64,000 nucleotides of DNA from Nodosilinea sp. E11 (GTDB taxonomy: Bacteria; Cyanobacteriota; Cyanobacteriia; Phormidesmidales; Phormidesmidaceae), in NCBI RefSeq assembly GCF_032813545.1, contig NZ_CP136520.1, forward strand, positions 180,001-244,000, given 5' to 3'. This document shows positions 43,721 through 52,930 of this stretch, one piece after another. The notes under the pieces are model-generated. The model was not told the DNA's origin, did not search any database, and saw nothing but the letters and a program-made list of their open reading frames with translations. Every line of letters starts with the position of its first letter. Positions within the stretch are counted from its first letter, which is position 1. Position numbers and translations under genes: made by a program.

Positions 43721-44439
43721 ACCCTCGCTTTCGCGTTGCCCTCATCCCTATCTTGGCCACTACCCTGCTGGTGGCACCTGTAAGACCCACCGCCGCCTCG
43801 CAAGTCGATACCACCTTCACTGACATCTTCGGTATCTTCCGCCAGGCCTTCGAGACCAGCAAAACCTATATCGAGCAAACCATCTCTGGCCTGCTCACCC
43901 CGCTGCCCGGTGATTTAGATGGCGTGATCCAAAACGCCCTAGGAGATCTGGGTCTGGTTGACCCCAATCGGGTACGTTCTGAAATCTCGACGGAACTCGC
44001 GACCATCCTGGAGGGCGATTTGGCCCAGTCCGACAGCATCTATGCGGGCATTGAAACCGCCAATGAAGTAGATCGGCAGCTCACCCGTGCCCAGGTCGAT
44101 GCAGTGCTGGGCCAAACCGGGCAAGCCGCCACCCGCGACAAAATCACCTGGATTGAGGGCACCATCGGCCAGGTGCAGCAGCACGCTGACTCAGCCCAGA
44201 CCGCTGTGTCTACCCAGGCGGCGATCAAGCAGATGGCCCAGCAAAATGCGCGTCAGTCAGAAATTCTAGGGGCGGTGCAGTCAGAACTGCTGCAATCTCG
44301 CCAGGACGCTCAGTTGACTAACCTCAACCTGGCCAACATGTCGCAAAACCTGGATCAAGAGGCCCGTGCCCGTCGCCTGCAAGAGCTGGGTAATGCCCTC
44401 GATACCCTGCAAATTAGCGCCCAGGCCCGTTTGTTTTAG
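43717..44439 (+). CDS. VirB5-like secreted helical protein
   Basis: A signal peptide (ILATTLLVAPVRPTAAS) precedes about 210 residues of helices with many Gln and Ala (TAVSTQAAIKQMAQQNARQS). Minor pilus components of the VirB5 kind are secreted helical proteins found after VirB4. No motif is diagnostic. Start ATG 43717 overlaps the VirB4 stop by four bases. Confidence 0.5.
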   Translation: MNPRFRVALIPILATTLLVAPVRPTAASQVDTTFTDIFGIFRQAFETSKTYIEQTISGLLTPLPGDLDGVIQNALGDLGLVDPNRVRSEISTELATILEGDLAQSDSIYAGIETANEVDRQLTRAQVDAVLGQTGQAATRDKITWIEGTIGQVQQHADSAQTAVSTQAAIKQMAQQNARQSEILGAVQSELLQSRQDAQLTNLNLANMSQNLDQEARARRLQELGNALDTLQISAQARLF

Positions 44440-44478
44440 ACGTCTGTCAGTCATGACGTCAACTTGGATGTGAACCCC

Positions 44479-45579
44479 ATGCTGCTGGATTGGCCCATCT
44501 CACCCATTGCCCAATTGCCCCGCGACACCGCCGACATCATTGAAGGCGGCGCTGTCGCATCCGAAGCCGTGGCTGAAAGCTGGAACCAGCTCTGGGAGAG
44601 CGTGCTTCAGGGTGGCCTTTACTTTGCCCTGGCTCGGGTGGGGGTCTTGTTCGCCGTGGCTACCCTGCTCTTGTTCATGACTCAGTGGACGCGGCAGATG
44701 GTGGAAGGGGAAAGCAGTCGCGCCTATGCCGACTTCATCTGGCCGCTGCTGGTGATTGTGCTGCTCTCTAACAATGGCGATCGCCTAGCGGCCATCACCC
44801 TGGACATCCGCAACTACATCAACCAGGTCAACCAGGACGTCTTGTCCTACACCGCTGCTGATATCCGACTGCAAGAGGCCTATCAGGCGGCTGTTCTAGA
44901 AGGCTCCGTGGAGCAGACCATTATCCAACGGCGCAACCAGTGCTATGAACTGCAAAACCCTGAAGAGCGGGCAAATTGCATTGAGCTAGCGGCGATTGAA
45001 GCCCGCGAGTTTATCGAAGACTACCGGGCTAGAACTGGTAATCCCAATGCTCTGTCCCGTGCATTGGAGGCGGCTCAGGCCGGGGACAATCCCCTCGATT
45101 CGGGTCTGCGGTTTGGGGGGGCGCTGATGGGTTCGGGCTTTCAGACCGTAACCCGAGGTCTGTTGATGGCGCTGCACATCGCCTTTCAGTGGCTAATTGA
45201 GGCCTCGCTGTTGCTGACCGCCACCCTGGGGCCGCTGGCCGTAGGCGGATCGTTGCTGCCGGTGGGGGCCAAACCGCTGTTCGCCTGGCTGACGGGGTTC
45301 TTCTCTTTGGCCATTGCCAAACTCAGCTTCAACATCCTCTCGGGCCTAGTCTCCCTTGCGGTGTTGAATGCCGGGGATTCTCACCCGCTGATTGCCCCTT
45401 TCTTCCTCGGCCTGCTGGCTCCCATTCTCTCGTTGGCCCTGGCGTCGGGCGGTGGCATGACGGTCTTTGGAGCCCTCACCAGTACTGCTGGGGTGATAGC
45501 AGGGACGGGGGCTATGGGTGGCATTGCTCGTGCCCCTGGCTACTCGGCCAGACGTCGAGCTTATCGCGTCCGTCGCTGA
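44479..45579 (+). CDS. VirB6/TrbL-like polytopic membrane protein
   Basis: The protein has at least six hydrophobic segments (VGVLFAVATLLLFMTQW, ADFIWPLLVIVLLS, ASLLLTATLGPLAVGGSLL, GFFSLAIAKLSFNILSGLV). The central cluster of segments with a Pro-Leu-Ala-Val-Gly-Gly loop is typical of VirB6/TrbL channels. The translated start is uncertain: a TTG lies at 44464, a GTG at 44470 and ATG at 44479. The C-terminus is Gly-rich and basic. Confidence 0.65.
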   Translation: MLLDWPISPIAQLPRDTADIIEGGAVASEAVAESWNQLWESVLQGGLYFALARVGVLFAVATLLLFMTQWTRQMVEGESSRAYADFIWPLLVIVLLSNNGDRLAAITLDIRNYINQVNQDVLSYTAADIRLQEAYQAAVLEGSVEQTIIQRRNQCYELQNPEERANCIELAAIEAREFIEDYRARTGNPNALSRALEAAQAGDNPLDSGLRFGGALMGSGFQTVTRGLLMALHIAFQWLIEASLLLTATLGPLAVGGSLLPVGAKPLFAWLTGFFSLAIAKLSFNILSGLVSLAVLNAGDSHPLIAPFFLGLLAPILSLALASGGGMTVFGALTSTAGVIAGTGAMGGIARAPGYSARRRAYRVRR

Positions 45580-45603
45580 CCTCACTCACAAAGGACATAT
45601 CCC

Positions 45604-46338
45604 ATGGTGCAGTTGATTGAGAAACGCAACACAAACTACCTGCCTCTGTTTGTCTTGGGCAGTGTGGGGTTGCAGCTGGTGATGCTGGTGGTCTTGTTTC
45701 TTCAGGCCGGTGCCTTGAGCCGTCTCAGCCGCCAAGATGCCCCCACCCTGGTGCAAATGCAGGACGGGCAGGCCATTCGAGTCGGCACTATGGGCTCTCG
45801 GGAGCGTACCCCAGAAACAATCCGGCGCTTTGTCAATGACACCCTGGTGCTGATGTTCAACTGGAGCGGTAGCCTGCCTGCCACCACGGCAGAAGAGGCC
45901 AGTCAGCCCAGGGCCGACCCCGGTCTACCGATTGAGGTGGAACGGGGCAGACGCAATATTGCCACCGCCAGTTGGCAGGCCAGCTTTGCCTTTTCGGAAG
46001 ACTTCCGCCAGGACTTTCTGAAGCGGGTGGCCGAACTGACGCCACCGGGGGTCTTCACTGGCACGAGTCAGGTGGTGATGGTGATCAACCACGTCGGCAG
46101 CCCCGAGGTGGTTGGAGAGGGCCGCTGGAAGGTGGCGGTGGTGGCCCATCTGTATGTCTTTAACGACGCCAACGCCCTGGGGCAGGCGATCCCTTTTAAC
46201 CGGGAGGTGTTTGTCGAGGCCGTCACCGCGCCAGCCGTGCCTGATGGCGACACCCCCTTGGAGCAGGCCATCTACAGCATTCGCCAAACTGGCCTGCAAA
46301 TCTATGCCATCCGTGAACTTGACCGGGAGGACTTGTGA
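45604..46338 (+). CDS. VirB8/TraE-like inner-membrane protein
   Basis: One N-terminal membrane helix (LGSVGLQLVMLVVLFLQAG) is followed by a soluble periplasmic domain of about 180 residues (SWQASFAFSEDFRQDFLKRV and so on). A single-pass protein of this layout, before a VirB10-like protein, fits VirB8 or TraE. No specific motif is visible. AAAGGAC precedes ATG 45604. Confidence 0.55.
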   Translation: MVQLIEKRNTNYLPLFVLGSVGLQLVMLVVLFLQAGALSRLSRQDAPTLVQMQDGQAIRVGTMGSRERTPETIRRFVNDTLVLMFNWSGSLPATTAEEASQPRADPGLPIEVERGRRNIATASWQASFAFSEDFRQDFLKRVAELTPPGVFTGTSQVVMVINHVGSPEVVGEGRWKVAVVAHLYVFNDANALGQAIPFNREVFVEAVTAPAVPDGDTPLEQAIYSIRQTGLQIYAIRELDREDL

Positions 46339-47804
46339 TGACGACACCCAACAATCTGTGGGACGACCAAGAGATGGCCGACCTGGTTGGACTCCACCTA
46401 CCAGAACCTGCCACTACCGAAGAACAGGATGCCTATCCAGTTGCACCCGCCACCACCCTGGAGCCAGAACCCCTTCTGGATGCTGAGGATATTGACGGGC
46501 AGGCCTTAGGCGATCGCAAGCCCAAACTATCTCTGGCGGCTAACCCCTTTACCAAGCTGGGTGTTGTCGCGGCTGGAACCGGTCTGGTGATCGGGGTTTT
46601 AGCCGTCTTCACCAGCGGGGTGATGAAAAACGACTCTCCACTGGCTGAAGAGGTGCAAGCCGATTTTCCAGAACCCATGGTTGAGGGAGAGGAGCTGAGT
46701 GCTACAGATGACCGGGGCCAGCTGCTCACCGATTTAGCGATGGGGCGTCAGCAGGCTGAACTGGAGGCCTTGGCCAATGAAGAGCCTACGGCTCAACCGG
46801 AAGCGCCAACGGCCAGAGAAACCCCTGAATTTTCTCCGGCTCCTCCACCCCCGTCACGACCGCCCCACACCGTTGCGGCGCGACCAGCCCCGGCACCGCT
46901 GCCGCCTCGACCAGCCCCCGTATCCTCTGCTGTTTCAGCCCGTCCTGTAGTTTCCCAACCGGTGGCCCAACCCGTCGTAGATCCAACGGAACGATGGCTA
47001 GCGCTGTCCCATTTGGGGAGCTACGGACAGGGCAGTCCCTTACCGCAGGAAACCTTTGCACCGCTAGTCACGGAGGCTCCAGCGCCAGTGGCTCAAGTCA
47101 GCACCCTACCCTCACCCCGTGCCATCAACCATGCCGAAGAATCGGCCATTCTCCAGGGCCAGCCGGTGGCATTGCCCCCGACATCGCCCCTGCTGCTGAC
47201 TGGCACCCAAGCCCCCGCTGTACTGGAAACGCCGTTGATCTGGGCAGCAGAGACAGACAGCCCTCAGTTCGTGGTGCAGCTAACAGAACCCTTGCTGACT
47301 GCCGACGGAGAGATCGGCTTACCGGCAGACACGTCGCTGGTGGCACAGGTGGCATCGGTGGTGGACAGCGGCCTGGTGCAGCTAGCAGTGGTCTCGTTCA
47401 TTCAGGCGGGTCAGGAGATCCCGCTGCCCGCTGGAACCGTTCAACTGCGGGGGGTGGAGGGCACCCCTCTGATCGCTCAGAAGTACGACGACCCAGGCAT
47501 GGATATCGCTCGCATGGATGCCACGATGGCGGCTATGGCTGGGTTATCTCGGGCGGCGGGGTTAGTGAACCGGCCCAAAACATCCTCGGTTATCACCTCT
47601 GTTGGAGGCAGCGCGATCACCCAAGACACCGGAGAGCCCAACCTTCTGGCTGGAATTCTTGAAGGCGCGTTTGAGCAGCTATCAGGGCAGATGGAAGCGC
47701 GGAATCAGGCAGCGCTGGATGAAATCTTGAATCGTCCCGTCGTTTGGTATTTGCCAACCGGCACTGAGGTCGAACTGTACGTGAATCAAACGGTGGTGCT
47801 ATGA
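46338..47804 (+). CDS. VirB10/TrbI-like protein
   Basis: A cytoplasmic N-terminus with Leu/Pro-rich segments is followed by one membrane helix (LGVVAAGTGLVIGVLAVF), a Pro-rich periplasmic linker (residues 160-240) and a C-terminal beta-barrel-like domain ending VWYLPTGTEVELYVNQTVVL. VirB10 spans both membranes and couples ATPase energy to the outer complex. The ATG at 46338 overlaps the previous TGA. A GTG three bases upstream is the other choice. Its stop TGA overlaps the next ATG. Confidence 0.75.
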   Translation: MTTPNNLWDDQEMADLVGLHLPEPATTEEQDAYPVAPATTLEPEPLLDAEDIDGQALGDRKPKLSLAANPFTKLGVVAAGTGLVIGVLAVFTSGVMKNDSPLAEEVQADFPEPMVEGEELSATDDRGQLLTDLAMGRQQAELEALANEEPTAQPEAPTARETPEFSPAPPPPSRPPHTVAARPAPAPLPPRPAPVSSAVSARPVVSQPVAQPVVDPTERWLALSHLGSYGQGSPLPQETFAPLVTEAPAPVAQVSTLPSPRAINHAEESAILQGQPVALPPTSPLLLTGTQAPAVLETPLIWAAETDSPQFVVQLTEPLLTADGEIGLPADTSLVAQVASVVDSGLVQLAVVSFIQAGQEIPLPAGTVQLRGVEGTPLIAQKYDDPGMDIARMDATMAAMAGLSRAAGLVNRPKTSSVITSVGGSAITQDTGEPNLLAGILEGAFEQLSGQMEARNQAALDEILNRPVVWYLPTGTEVELYVNQTVVL

Positions 47805-48529
47805 AAATACGTTGGACTCCCTGGATTGTAGCTGGGGCGCTTTCTCTATCGGCTATCTCCTCCCACCCCGCCCAAGCCCAATCAGCCTATTCCGTTTCTG
47901 CCAGCCATGCCCAAGGGTTAACCGGCAGTCAGGCTCCAGTCATTCACCTATGGCCCGGCTATGGCACCAACCTGAGCTTTATCCCGACGAACGAAAGCAT
48001 CGTGCGGGTGTGGATCGATGATCCGTCCCGAGTAGTCCTCGATTTTGATCAACCGCTCTGCCCCACCGCAGCGGACTCAGGTTGTGTCTCGGGTCGGCCT
48101 TCGGTGATTCATCTGAGACGGATTCAAGGGCTGTCCTTCGAGAATCTGCCCAGGGCCAGCGGCACGCTGCTGACGGTGATTACCGAGACGGCTGGAGGAG
48201 ATCGCCGCCTCTACGAATTTCGCATCGCCTTCGGTACGGGCGAGCCCGATTACCACACTGTTGTGGTTAACCCCACTTCCCCCATCCATCCGCTATTAGG
48301 GCCAGGGGATGTGCGCCGAGGGCTTCAGGTGGCTGAATCCAGAGGACTGATCACTCCCAATCAGGACTTGTGGAACCGACTACAAACCTTTCTGCGGCTG
48401 ACCCAAGGTGGCCTCGCCGTGCCTGCCGCCGCCGAGCAAGCTGGAGTCTCCCCAGAGGTGATCACCCGGCTGGCGCAGTGGGGGGCCAACGCCCGCGATG
48501 ATCCGCCTTTGAACTCAACCGCTCTCTAG
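47801..48529 (+). CDS. VirB9/TraK-like secreted protein
   Basis: A signal peptide (WIVAGALSLSAISSHPAQAQ) leads into a beta-rich domain (PVIHLWPGYGTNLSFIPTNE, RVWIDDPSRVVLDFD) with two Cys (LCPTAADSGC), followed by a C-terminal helical part. The order after VirB10-like and the beta-rich fold suggest VirB9 or TraK, which stabilise the outer-membrane ring. The identity is inferred. Confidence 0.55.
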   Translation: MKIRWTPWIVAGALSLSAISSHPAQAQSAYSVSASHAQGLTGSQAPVIHLWPGYGTNLSFIPTNESIVRVWIDDPSRVVLDFDQPLCPTAADSGCVSGRPSVIHLRRIQGLSFENLPRASGTLLTVITETAGGDRRLYEFRIAFGTGEPDYHTVVVNPTSPIHPLLGPGDVRRGLQVAESRGLITPNQDLWNRLQTFLRLTQGGLAVPAAAEQAGVSPEVITRLAQWGANARDDPPLNSTAL

Positions 48530-48551
48530 GTTCTCCACTCAGGTTAAAGCC

Positions 48552-50261
48552 ATGACCTCATATTTTTTCAGGCGCAGGCGGCTATGGCGGCCTGTGATCG
48601 GGATTCTTGTTTTAATTTTGGCGATCGCGCTTCACGGCTGGCGGGTGCAACCCGCCCACTCCAGCCTCCAGCCAGGCTCACCAGTGCCGGTGATTCAGGA
48701 TCAGATTTTAGGCACCAAGCCCGACTGGGTACAGATCACCCTGCGCACCCTGCCTGCGGCGCTGGAGTCTGGCTCGTTTGAGGCTCCAGCGGATCTGATC
48801 CGTCTCTTGGGCTACGACCCGTCGCGGGTCTGGCAGGCTGGGCAAACCGCTGACCAGTACATGCAGCTGGGCGATTTTCAGGAGAGCTTTCAGCTCCAGC
48901 AGTTCTCGCTGTATGAGATTGCCGCCCTGGTGGGTCTGGATTGGCCTGCCCTACGGCTGGCGGATTTTGCCCTGGTGGCATGGCAAACCCTGGGGGATTT
49001 GGTGCAGGCGCTGCCTGATTTAGCCAATCGACCAGTGGAGTCGGTGGCCCCGATCTCTGACCTACTCAAGGGACAAGTCGATCCGCAAACTGCGATCGCC
49101 GAGGTGCTTCAAGATGAGGCACTGGCGTCACTCAGCCTAGGAGACCTCGACCTGGAGCAGTACGGGCTAGGGGATATTCCAGGGTTGATCGAGGCCCCGC
49201 TGGAGAGCTTCCGCGACTGGCAGCAGTCCGTTATCGGCCAGGTGCCCGGTCTCGCGAATGTCCCCTTCGCCAACTTTCCCAACCCCATCGTGGAGCAAGG
49301 CGTGGTGGTGGGCCAGGTGGATGTGGTGTTTGGCCCGGCGGAAGGCAACCGCACTAACACCATCAGCGGCAGTTATGTGGAGGGGTTCAATGTGCCCTGT
49401 GACGCTGACTGCGCCCACCTCGAAATCGGGCAGCCCACCCTGGTGGAAGGTACCCAGTGGGTTTCCGGCAAGTACCAGCAGGTACGCGGCGGACGCGGGG
49501 CCTTGGCTGCCGCCAATGGCGGGGTTGAACCCACCGGTCGCCATCCCTTTGGCAATGCGTTCAAGGTGGCGGTGCTCGACACCGATGAGGCCTCTGGCAC
49601 CGCTGAAACCGGGCTATATTTCCGCATGTGCGTTCGCAACCTGTTTGTGGACTTAGGCTGCACTCCCTACTTCATCGGCCCCATTCCCTGGCTGCCGGTG
49701 CAGGAAGAGGGCATGGTCTTCTTGGGCCAAATCAAGGAAGGCCTTTCCACCACCGATTCAGCCGACGTTGCAGCATCGAAAGGAATCGACCCGCAGACCG
49801 GCGAACCTAAACTCAACCCAGCACCTGTCACCAGGGCTTCAGGCTCTCCAGGTACTGCTACTGGGCGATTCATTCACCCCGCACCGGGCTATGGCGTCAC
49901 CAGTAGTTTTGGCTATCGCACTCACCCAATCCATGGCGATCGCCGTCTCCACAGCGGCACCGACTTTGGCACTCCCACTGGCACCCTCATTCGAGCGGCT
50001 GACGGTGGGCAGGTCATCTTTGCTGGCATCAGCGGCTCCCTCACCAGTGGCTACGGCAGGCTCGTCATCATCAACCACGGCAATGGCGTAGAGACCTACT
50101 ACGCCCATCTGCAAGGCTTTTTCGTGCAAGCGGGCGACATCATCGCCCAAGGCGATCCGGTCGGTCGCGCCAACAGTACGGGTTGGTCAACGGGGCCGCA
50201 TTTGCACTTTGAGGTACGCCAGAACGGTCAGCCCCAGAACCCTATGAACTATCTCAGTTAA
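48552..50261 (+). CDS. M23 peptidase of the T4SS (peptidoglycan hydrolase)
   Basis: The 569-residue protein has an N-terminal helix (VIGILVLILAIALHGWRV), a long middle, and a C-terminal M23 domain: HSGTDFG near residue 467 and THPIHGD before it, NHGNGVETYYAHLQG, and HLHFEV near 550. The His/Asp/His zinc residues are present. Such enzymes open peptidoglycan for the mating channel. It sits in the operon with a short 22-base gap on each side. Confidence 0.85.
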   Translation: MTSYFFRRRRLWRPVIGILVLILAIALHGWRVQPAHSSLQPGSPVPVIQDQILGTKPDWVQITLRTLPAALESGSFEAPADLIRLLGYDPSRVWQAGQTADQYMQLGDFQESFQLQQFSLYEIAALVGLDWPALRLADFALVAWQTLGDLVQALPDLANRPVESVAPISDLLKGQVDPQTAIAEVLQDEALASLSLGDLDLEQYGLGDIPGLIEAPLESFRDWQQSVIGQVPGLANVPFANFPNPIVEQGVVVGQVDVVFGPAEGNRTNTISGSYVEGFNVPCDADCAHLEIGQPTLVEGTQWVSGKYQQVRGGRGALAAANGGVEPTGRHPFGNAFKVAVLDTDEASGTAETGLYFRMCVRNLFVDLGCTPYFIGPIPWLPVQEEGMVFLGQIKEGLSTTDSADVAASKGIDPQTGEPKLNPAPVTRASGSPGTATGRFIHPAPGYGVTSSFGYRTHPIHGDRRLHSGTDFGTPTGTLIRAADGGQVIFAGISGSLTSGYGRLVIINHGNGVETYYAHLQGFFVQAGDIIAQGDPVGRANSTGWSTGPHLHFEVRQNGQPQNPMNYLS

Positions 50262-50272
50262 GGAGTTTAGCG

Positions 50273-50791
50273 ATGAGACTTAACCGCACTGTCTTCGCTG
50301 GTTTAGCAGGCATCTGTCTGCTGCTGGTCGGTCTAATCTCTGTTGTGGGCCTGAATCTGGCTCGGGCGTCAGACCCCGTTCCAGAGGCGGTCTACGACTG
50401 CCTGCCGCCCCAGACCCAGATCACAAAACTCTGGGGCCGAGTTGAAACAGCCTCCGGCAGCTACTTCCTAATCGGGGCCGGTGAAGGCGAGACCTACCAG
50501 GAAGTGCTGATTTACCTGGATGCTCAAGCCGCCTGCCGATCGCTGCTACCGGAGGATGACCCGGTGCTGAGTCACTATATCCCGCTGAACCTGGCCCGCG
50601 AGTTAGCCCTCCAGCGCTACACCCAAGTGATGCAAGAACAGGGTGGGCGCGACGCCTATCAGCAGCAGTTGACCGAGTATCTGATGGCAGCCCCCGACGG
50701 TACCCGCAGTCAGTTTCCTGAAGAATACCTCTGGGCGCTAGAGCAACTGGGTATTGAGCTACCGCCCAACAGCTATGAGGTGCTGCGCTGA
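50273..50791 (+). CDS. Unknown signal- or anchor-bearing protein, 172 aa
   Basis: An N-terminal hydrophobic segment (GLAGICLLLVGLISVVGL) is followed by a soluble domain with two Cys (YDCLPPQTQITKLWGRVET, AACRSLLPEDD). The rest is helical. It lies between the M23 peptidase and the coupling protein, so a mating-channel accessory is likely. AGGAG is 7 bases before the ATG; TGA overlaps the next ATG. Confidence 0.6.
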   Translation: MRLNRTVFAGLAGICLLLVGLISVVGLNLARASDPVPEAVYDCLPPQTQITKLWGRVETASGSYFLIGAGEGETYQEVLIYLDAQAACRSLLPEDDPVLSHYIPLNLARELALQRYTQVMQEQGGRDAYQQQLTEYLMAAPDGTRSQFPEEYLWALEQLGIELPPNSYEVLR

Positions 50792-52521
50792 TGCGTTACA
50801 CCACCGAACAACCATCTCTGTTGGGGCAGGTGGATTCCACCTCTACTCAATCCATCTCCCAGCTGGTGACCTCACTCCAGTCCCGCCAGGGGCTCACCCT
50901 GCTCGGCTGTGCTGTGCTGATTGCCGCCTTCTCGCTAATGAGCCAAGGCAAGAAAGGGAAGCTCGCCACCAGCCGCTTTGGTGGCAGCCCCGAGAAAGCC
51001 GCTGCCCGCAAGCGTGCGGTACGACAGATTCAGGAGCGCAAACGCAACGCGGTTTCTCTCTACATTGGCAAGCCCACCCGCAAGCAAGATGCTCGGTCTC
51101 TCTATTTGCCCGACCTTCAGCGGGGCATCGCTGTTTGTGGAGGGCCAGGTTCTGGGAAAACCTTCAGCATCATCGACCCGCTGATTCGCTCCGCCCTTGA
51201 CCAGGGTCTACCGGTAGCGATGTACGACTTCAAGTATCCGACCCAAAGTGCTCGACATGCCGCCTATGCCGCCAAGCTGGGCTATGACGTGCGCGTGCTG
51301 GCCCCTGGCTTTCCTGAATCCGAGGTGTGCAACCCCATTGACTTCCTCCGCAGCGAATCCGATGCCGAGATGGCGCGGCAAATCGCCACGGTGCTGAACA
51401 AAAACTTTCGGCTGATGACCCAGAGCAGCGAAGACGGATTCTTTGCCGCCGCTGGTGATCAGCTGACAGAAGCCCTGTTGATGCTGGCCAAATCCACCCA
51501 GCACCCCGACATCATGACCGCCCAGGCGGTGCTGGGGCTGACCAATTTGGGCAATCGGGTAGCGGCGGCTCACGGCATGAACAGCTGGATTCGAGTCTCC
51601 TTTAACCAGTTGATTGGGGTGAAAGATGCCGAGAAAACCGCCAGCGGCATTGTGGGCAGCGCCAGCGAGACCTTTACCCGCTTTATGAAAGAAGGGGTAT
51701 TGGGGGCGTTCTGTGGTCAAACCTCTATCCCTCTCGATTTAACCGGCAAACAGCTGCTGATTCTGGGGATGGATCGAGAGCGGCGGGATGTGGTGGGGCC
51801 GCTAGTAGCCACGGTGCTGCACATGCTGGTCACCCGCAATGTGGCCCAGCGTCGGCAAGATCCGTTAGTTGTCGCGATTGACGAGTTGCCCACCCTTTAC
51901 TTACCCACCCTGGTGCAGTGGCTGAACGAAAACCGGGAGGACGGTCTAGCGGTCATCCTTGGCTTTCAAAACCTGGTGCAGCTAGAGAAAACCTACGGTC
52001 GCGAGCTGGCCCGCGCCATCTTGGGGGCCTGTGCTACCAAAGCGGTCTTCAACCCCCAGGAATACGAAGCGGCCCGCATGTTCTCAGACTTTCTGGGGGA
52101 TGAGGAAATTCAGCACAAGCAAAAATCCCGCAATCGCGGCGGCGGTAAGTCCAGCACCACCATCTCCGACCAGGAACGTACCCGCAAGCTATTTGAACCC
52201 AGCCAATTTTTACGCCTGCCACCAGGTAAATGCATCTTGATCAACCCCGGTTTTACCTCCCGAGGAGAAGCCGCGATTCCTATCCAGCAGGCAATCAAAA
52301 TTCCCAAGGCTGATGTTCAAGCCAGCGAGGGGAGTAAAGCCCTGTGGGCCAAGATCCACGCTCGCCTCGTGCGCCGCAGCCCGCAGCGGATGCCCACTGC
52401 CGCTGATTTAGAAAAGCGGCGACAGATGGTGGAAGCGATGCTGCCCGAGCCTCAAGCCCCGGTCAACTCGGCCTACCCTGACCCCGCTGGCCTGATCGAT
52501 AAATACAGCAGTTTGCTTTAG
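50791..52521 (+). CDS. VirD4/TraG-type coupling ATPase
   Basis: A membrane segment (LTLLGCAVLIAAFSLM) lies near residue 40, the Walker A AVCGGPGSGKTFSIID near 117, Walker B LVVAIDELPTLYLP near 358, and LGFQNLVQLEKTYGRELA near 395. It is the coupling protein that delivers relaxase-DNA to the channel. At 576 residues it has a normal size. It is translationally coupled with the preceding gene. Confidence 0.88.
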   Translation: MRYTTEQPSLLGQVDSTSTQSISQLVTSLQSRQGLTLLGCAVLIAAFSLMSQGKKGKLATSRFGGSPEKAAARKRAVRQIQERKRNAVSLYIGKPTRKQDARSLYLPDLQRGIAVCGGPGSGKTFSIIDPLIRSALDQGLPVAMYDFKYPTQSARHAAYAAKLGYDVRVLAPGFPESEVCNPIDFLRSESDAEMARQIATVLNKNFRLMTQSSEDGFFAAAGDQLTEALLMLAKSTQHPDIMTAQAVLGLTNLGNRVAAAHGMNSWIRVSFNQLIGVKDAEKTASGIVGSASETFTRFMKEGVLGAFCGQTSIPLDLTGKQLLILGMDRERRDVVGPLVATVLHMLVTRNVAQRRQDPLVVAIDELPTLYLPTLVQWLNENREDGLAVILGFQNLVQLEKTYGRELARAILGACATKAVFNPQEYEAARMFSDFLGDEEIQHKQKSRNRGGGKSSTTISDQERTRKLFEPSQFLRLPPGKCILINPGFTSRGEAAIPIQQAIKIPKADVQASEGSKALWAKIHARLVRRSPQRMPTAADLEKRRQMVEAMLPEPQAPVNSAYPDPAGLIDKYSSLL

Positions 52522-52531
52522 GAGACCTCCG

Positions 52532-52930
52532 ATGACGACAACGATTCAATCCCCCGATCTCATGCTGGCCCAAACTCTGCGAGCCAAGCTGCCCGTGGAT
52601 ACGGTTACCGCCCTACTGGCTTACCCCAACATCGCCGCTGATCTGGCGTTGGTGCTAGATCAGCCGCCCTTGGGCGCTGACTACGTGCCCCGCGAGATTG
52701 AGTTGCTGTACGACGATGTGACGGTGTTTCACTGGCGGGATGGCCGGATTCATGCCCAGTGCGCCGATGTGGATATCGACTATACGCCAACGCTGGTGGA
52801 GTGGCTGATCGATGGCGACACTGCCTACTTTTCGGTTCAAGGCCTGGAGGTGATTAACCGCATCAAAATCATGCCCCTGATGGAGTTAGAAGGCCTAGAC
52901 CCCTTAAAGGAGGAACCATGCAAGCCGTAG
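52532..52930 (+). CDS. Unknown protein of the mating operon, 132 aa
   Basis: The soluble protein has a beta-rich half (IELLYDDVTVFHWRDGRIHA, AYFSVQGLEVINRIKIM). No family is recognised. AGGAG precedes the ATG, and the final codons overlap the next gene by 13 bases. It lies between the coupling protein and the 521-residue protein, suggesting an accessory of mobilisation. Confidence 0.55.
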   Translation: MTTTIQSPDLMLAQTLRAKLPVDTVTALLAYPNIAADLALVLDQPPLGADYVPREIELLYDDVTVFHWRDGRIHAQCADVDIDYTPTLVEWLIDGDTAYFSVQGLEVINRIKIMPLMELEGLDPLKEEPCKP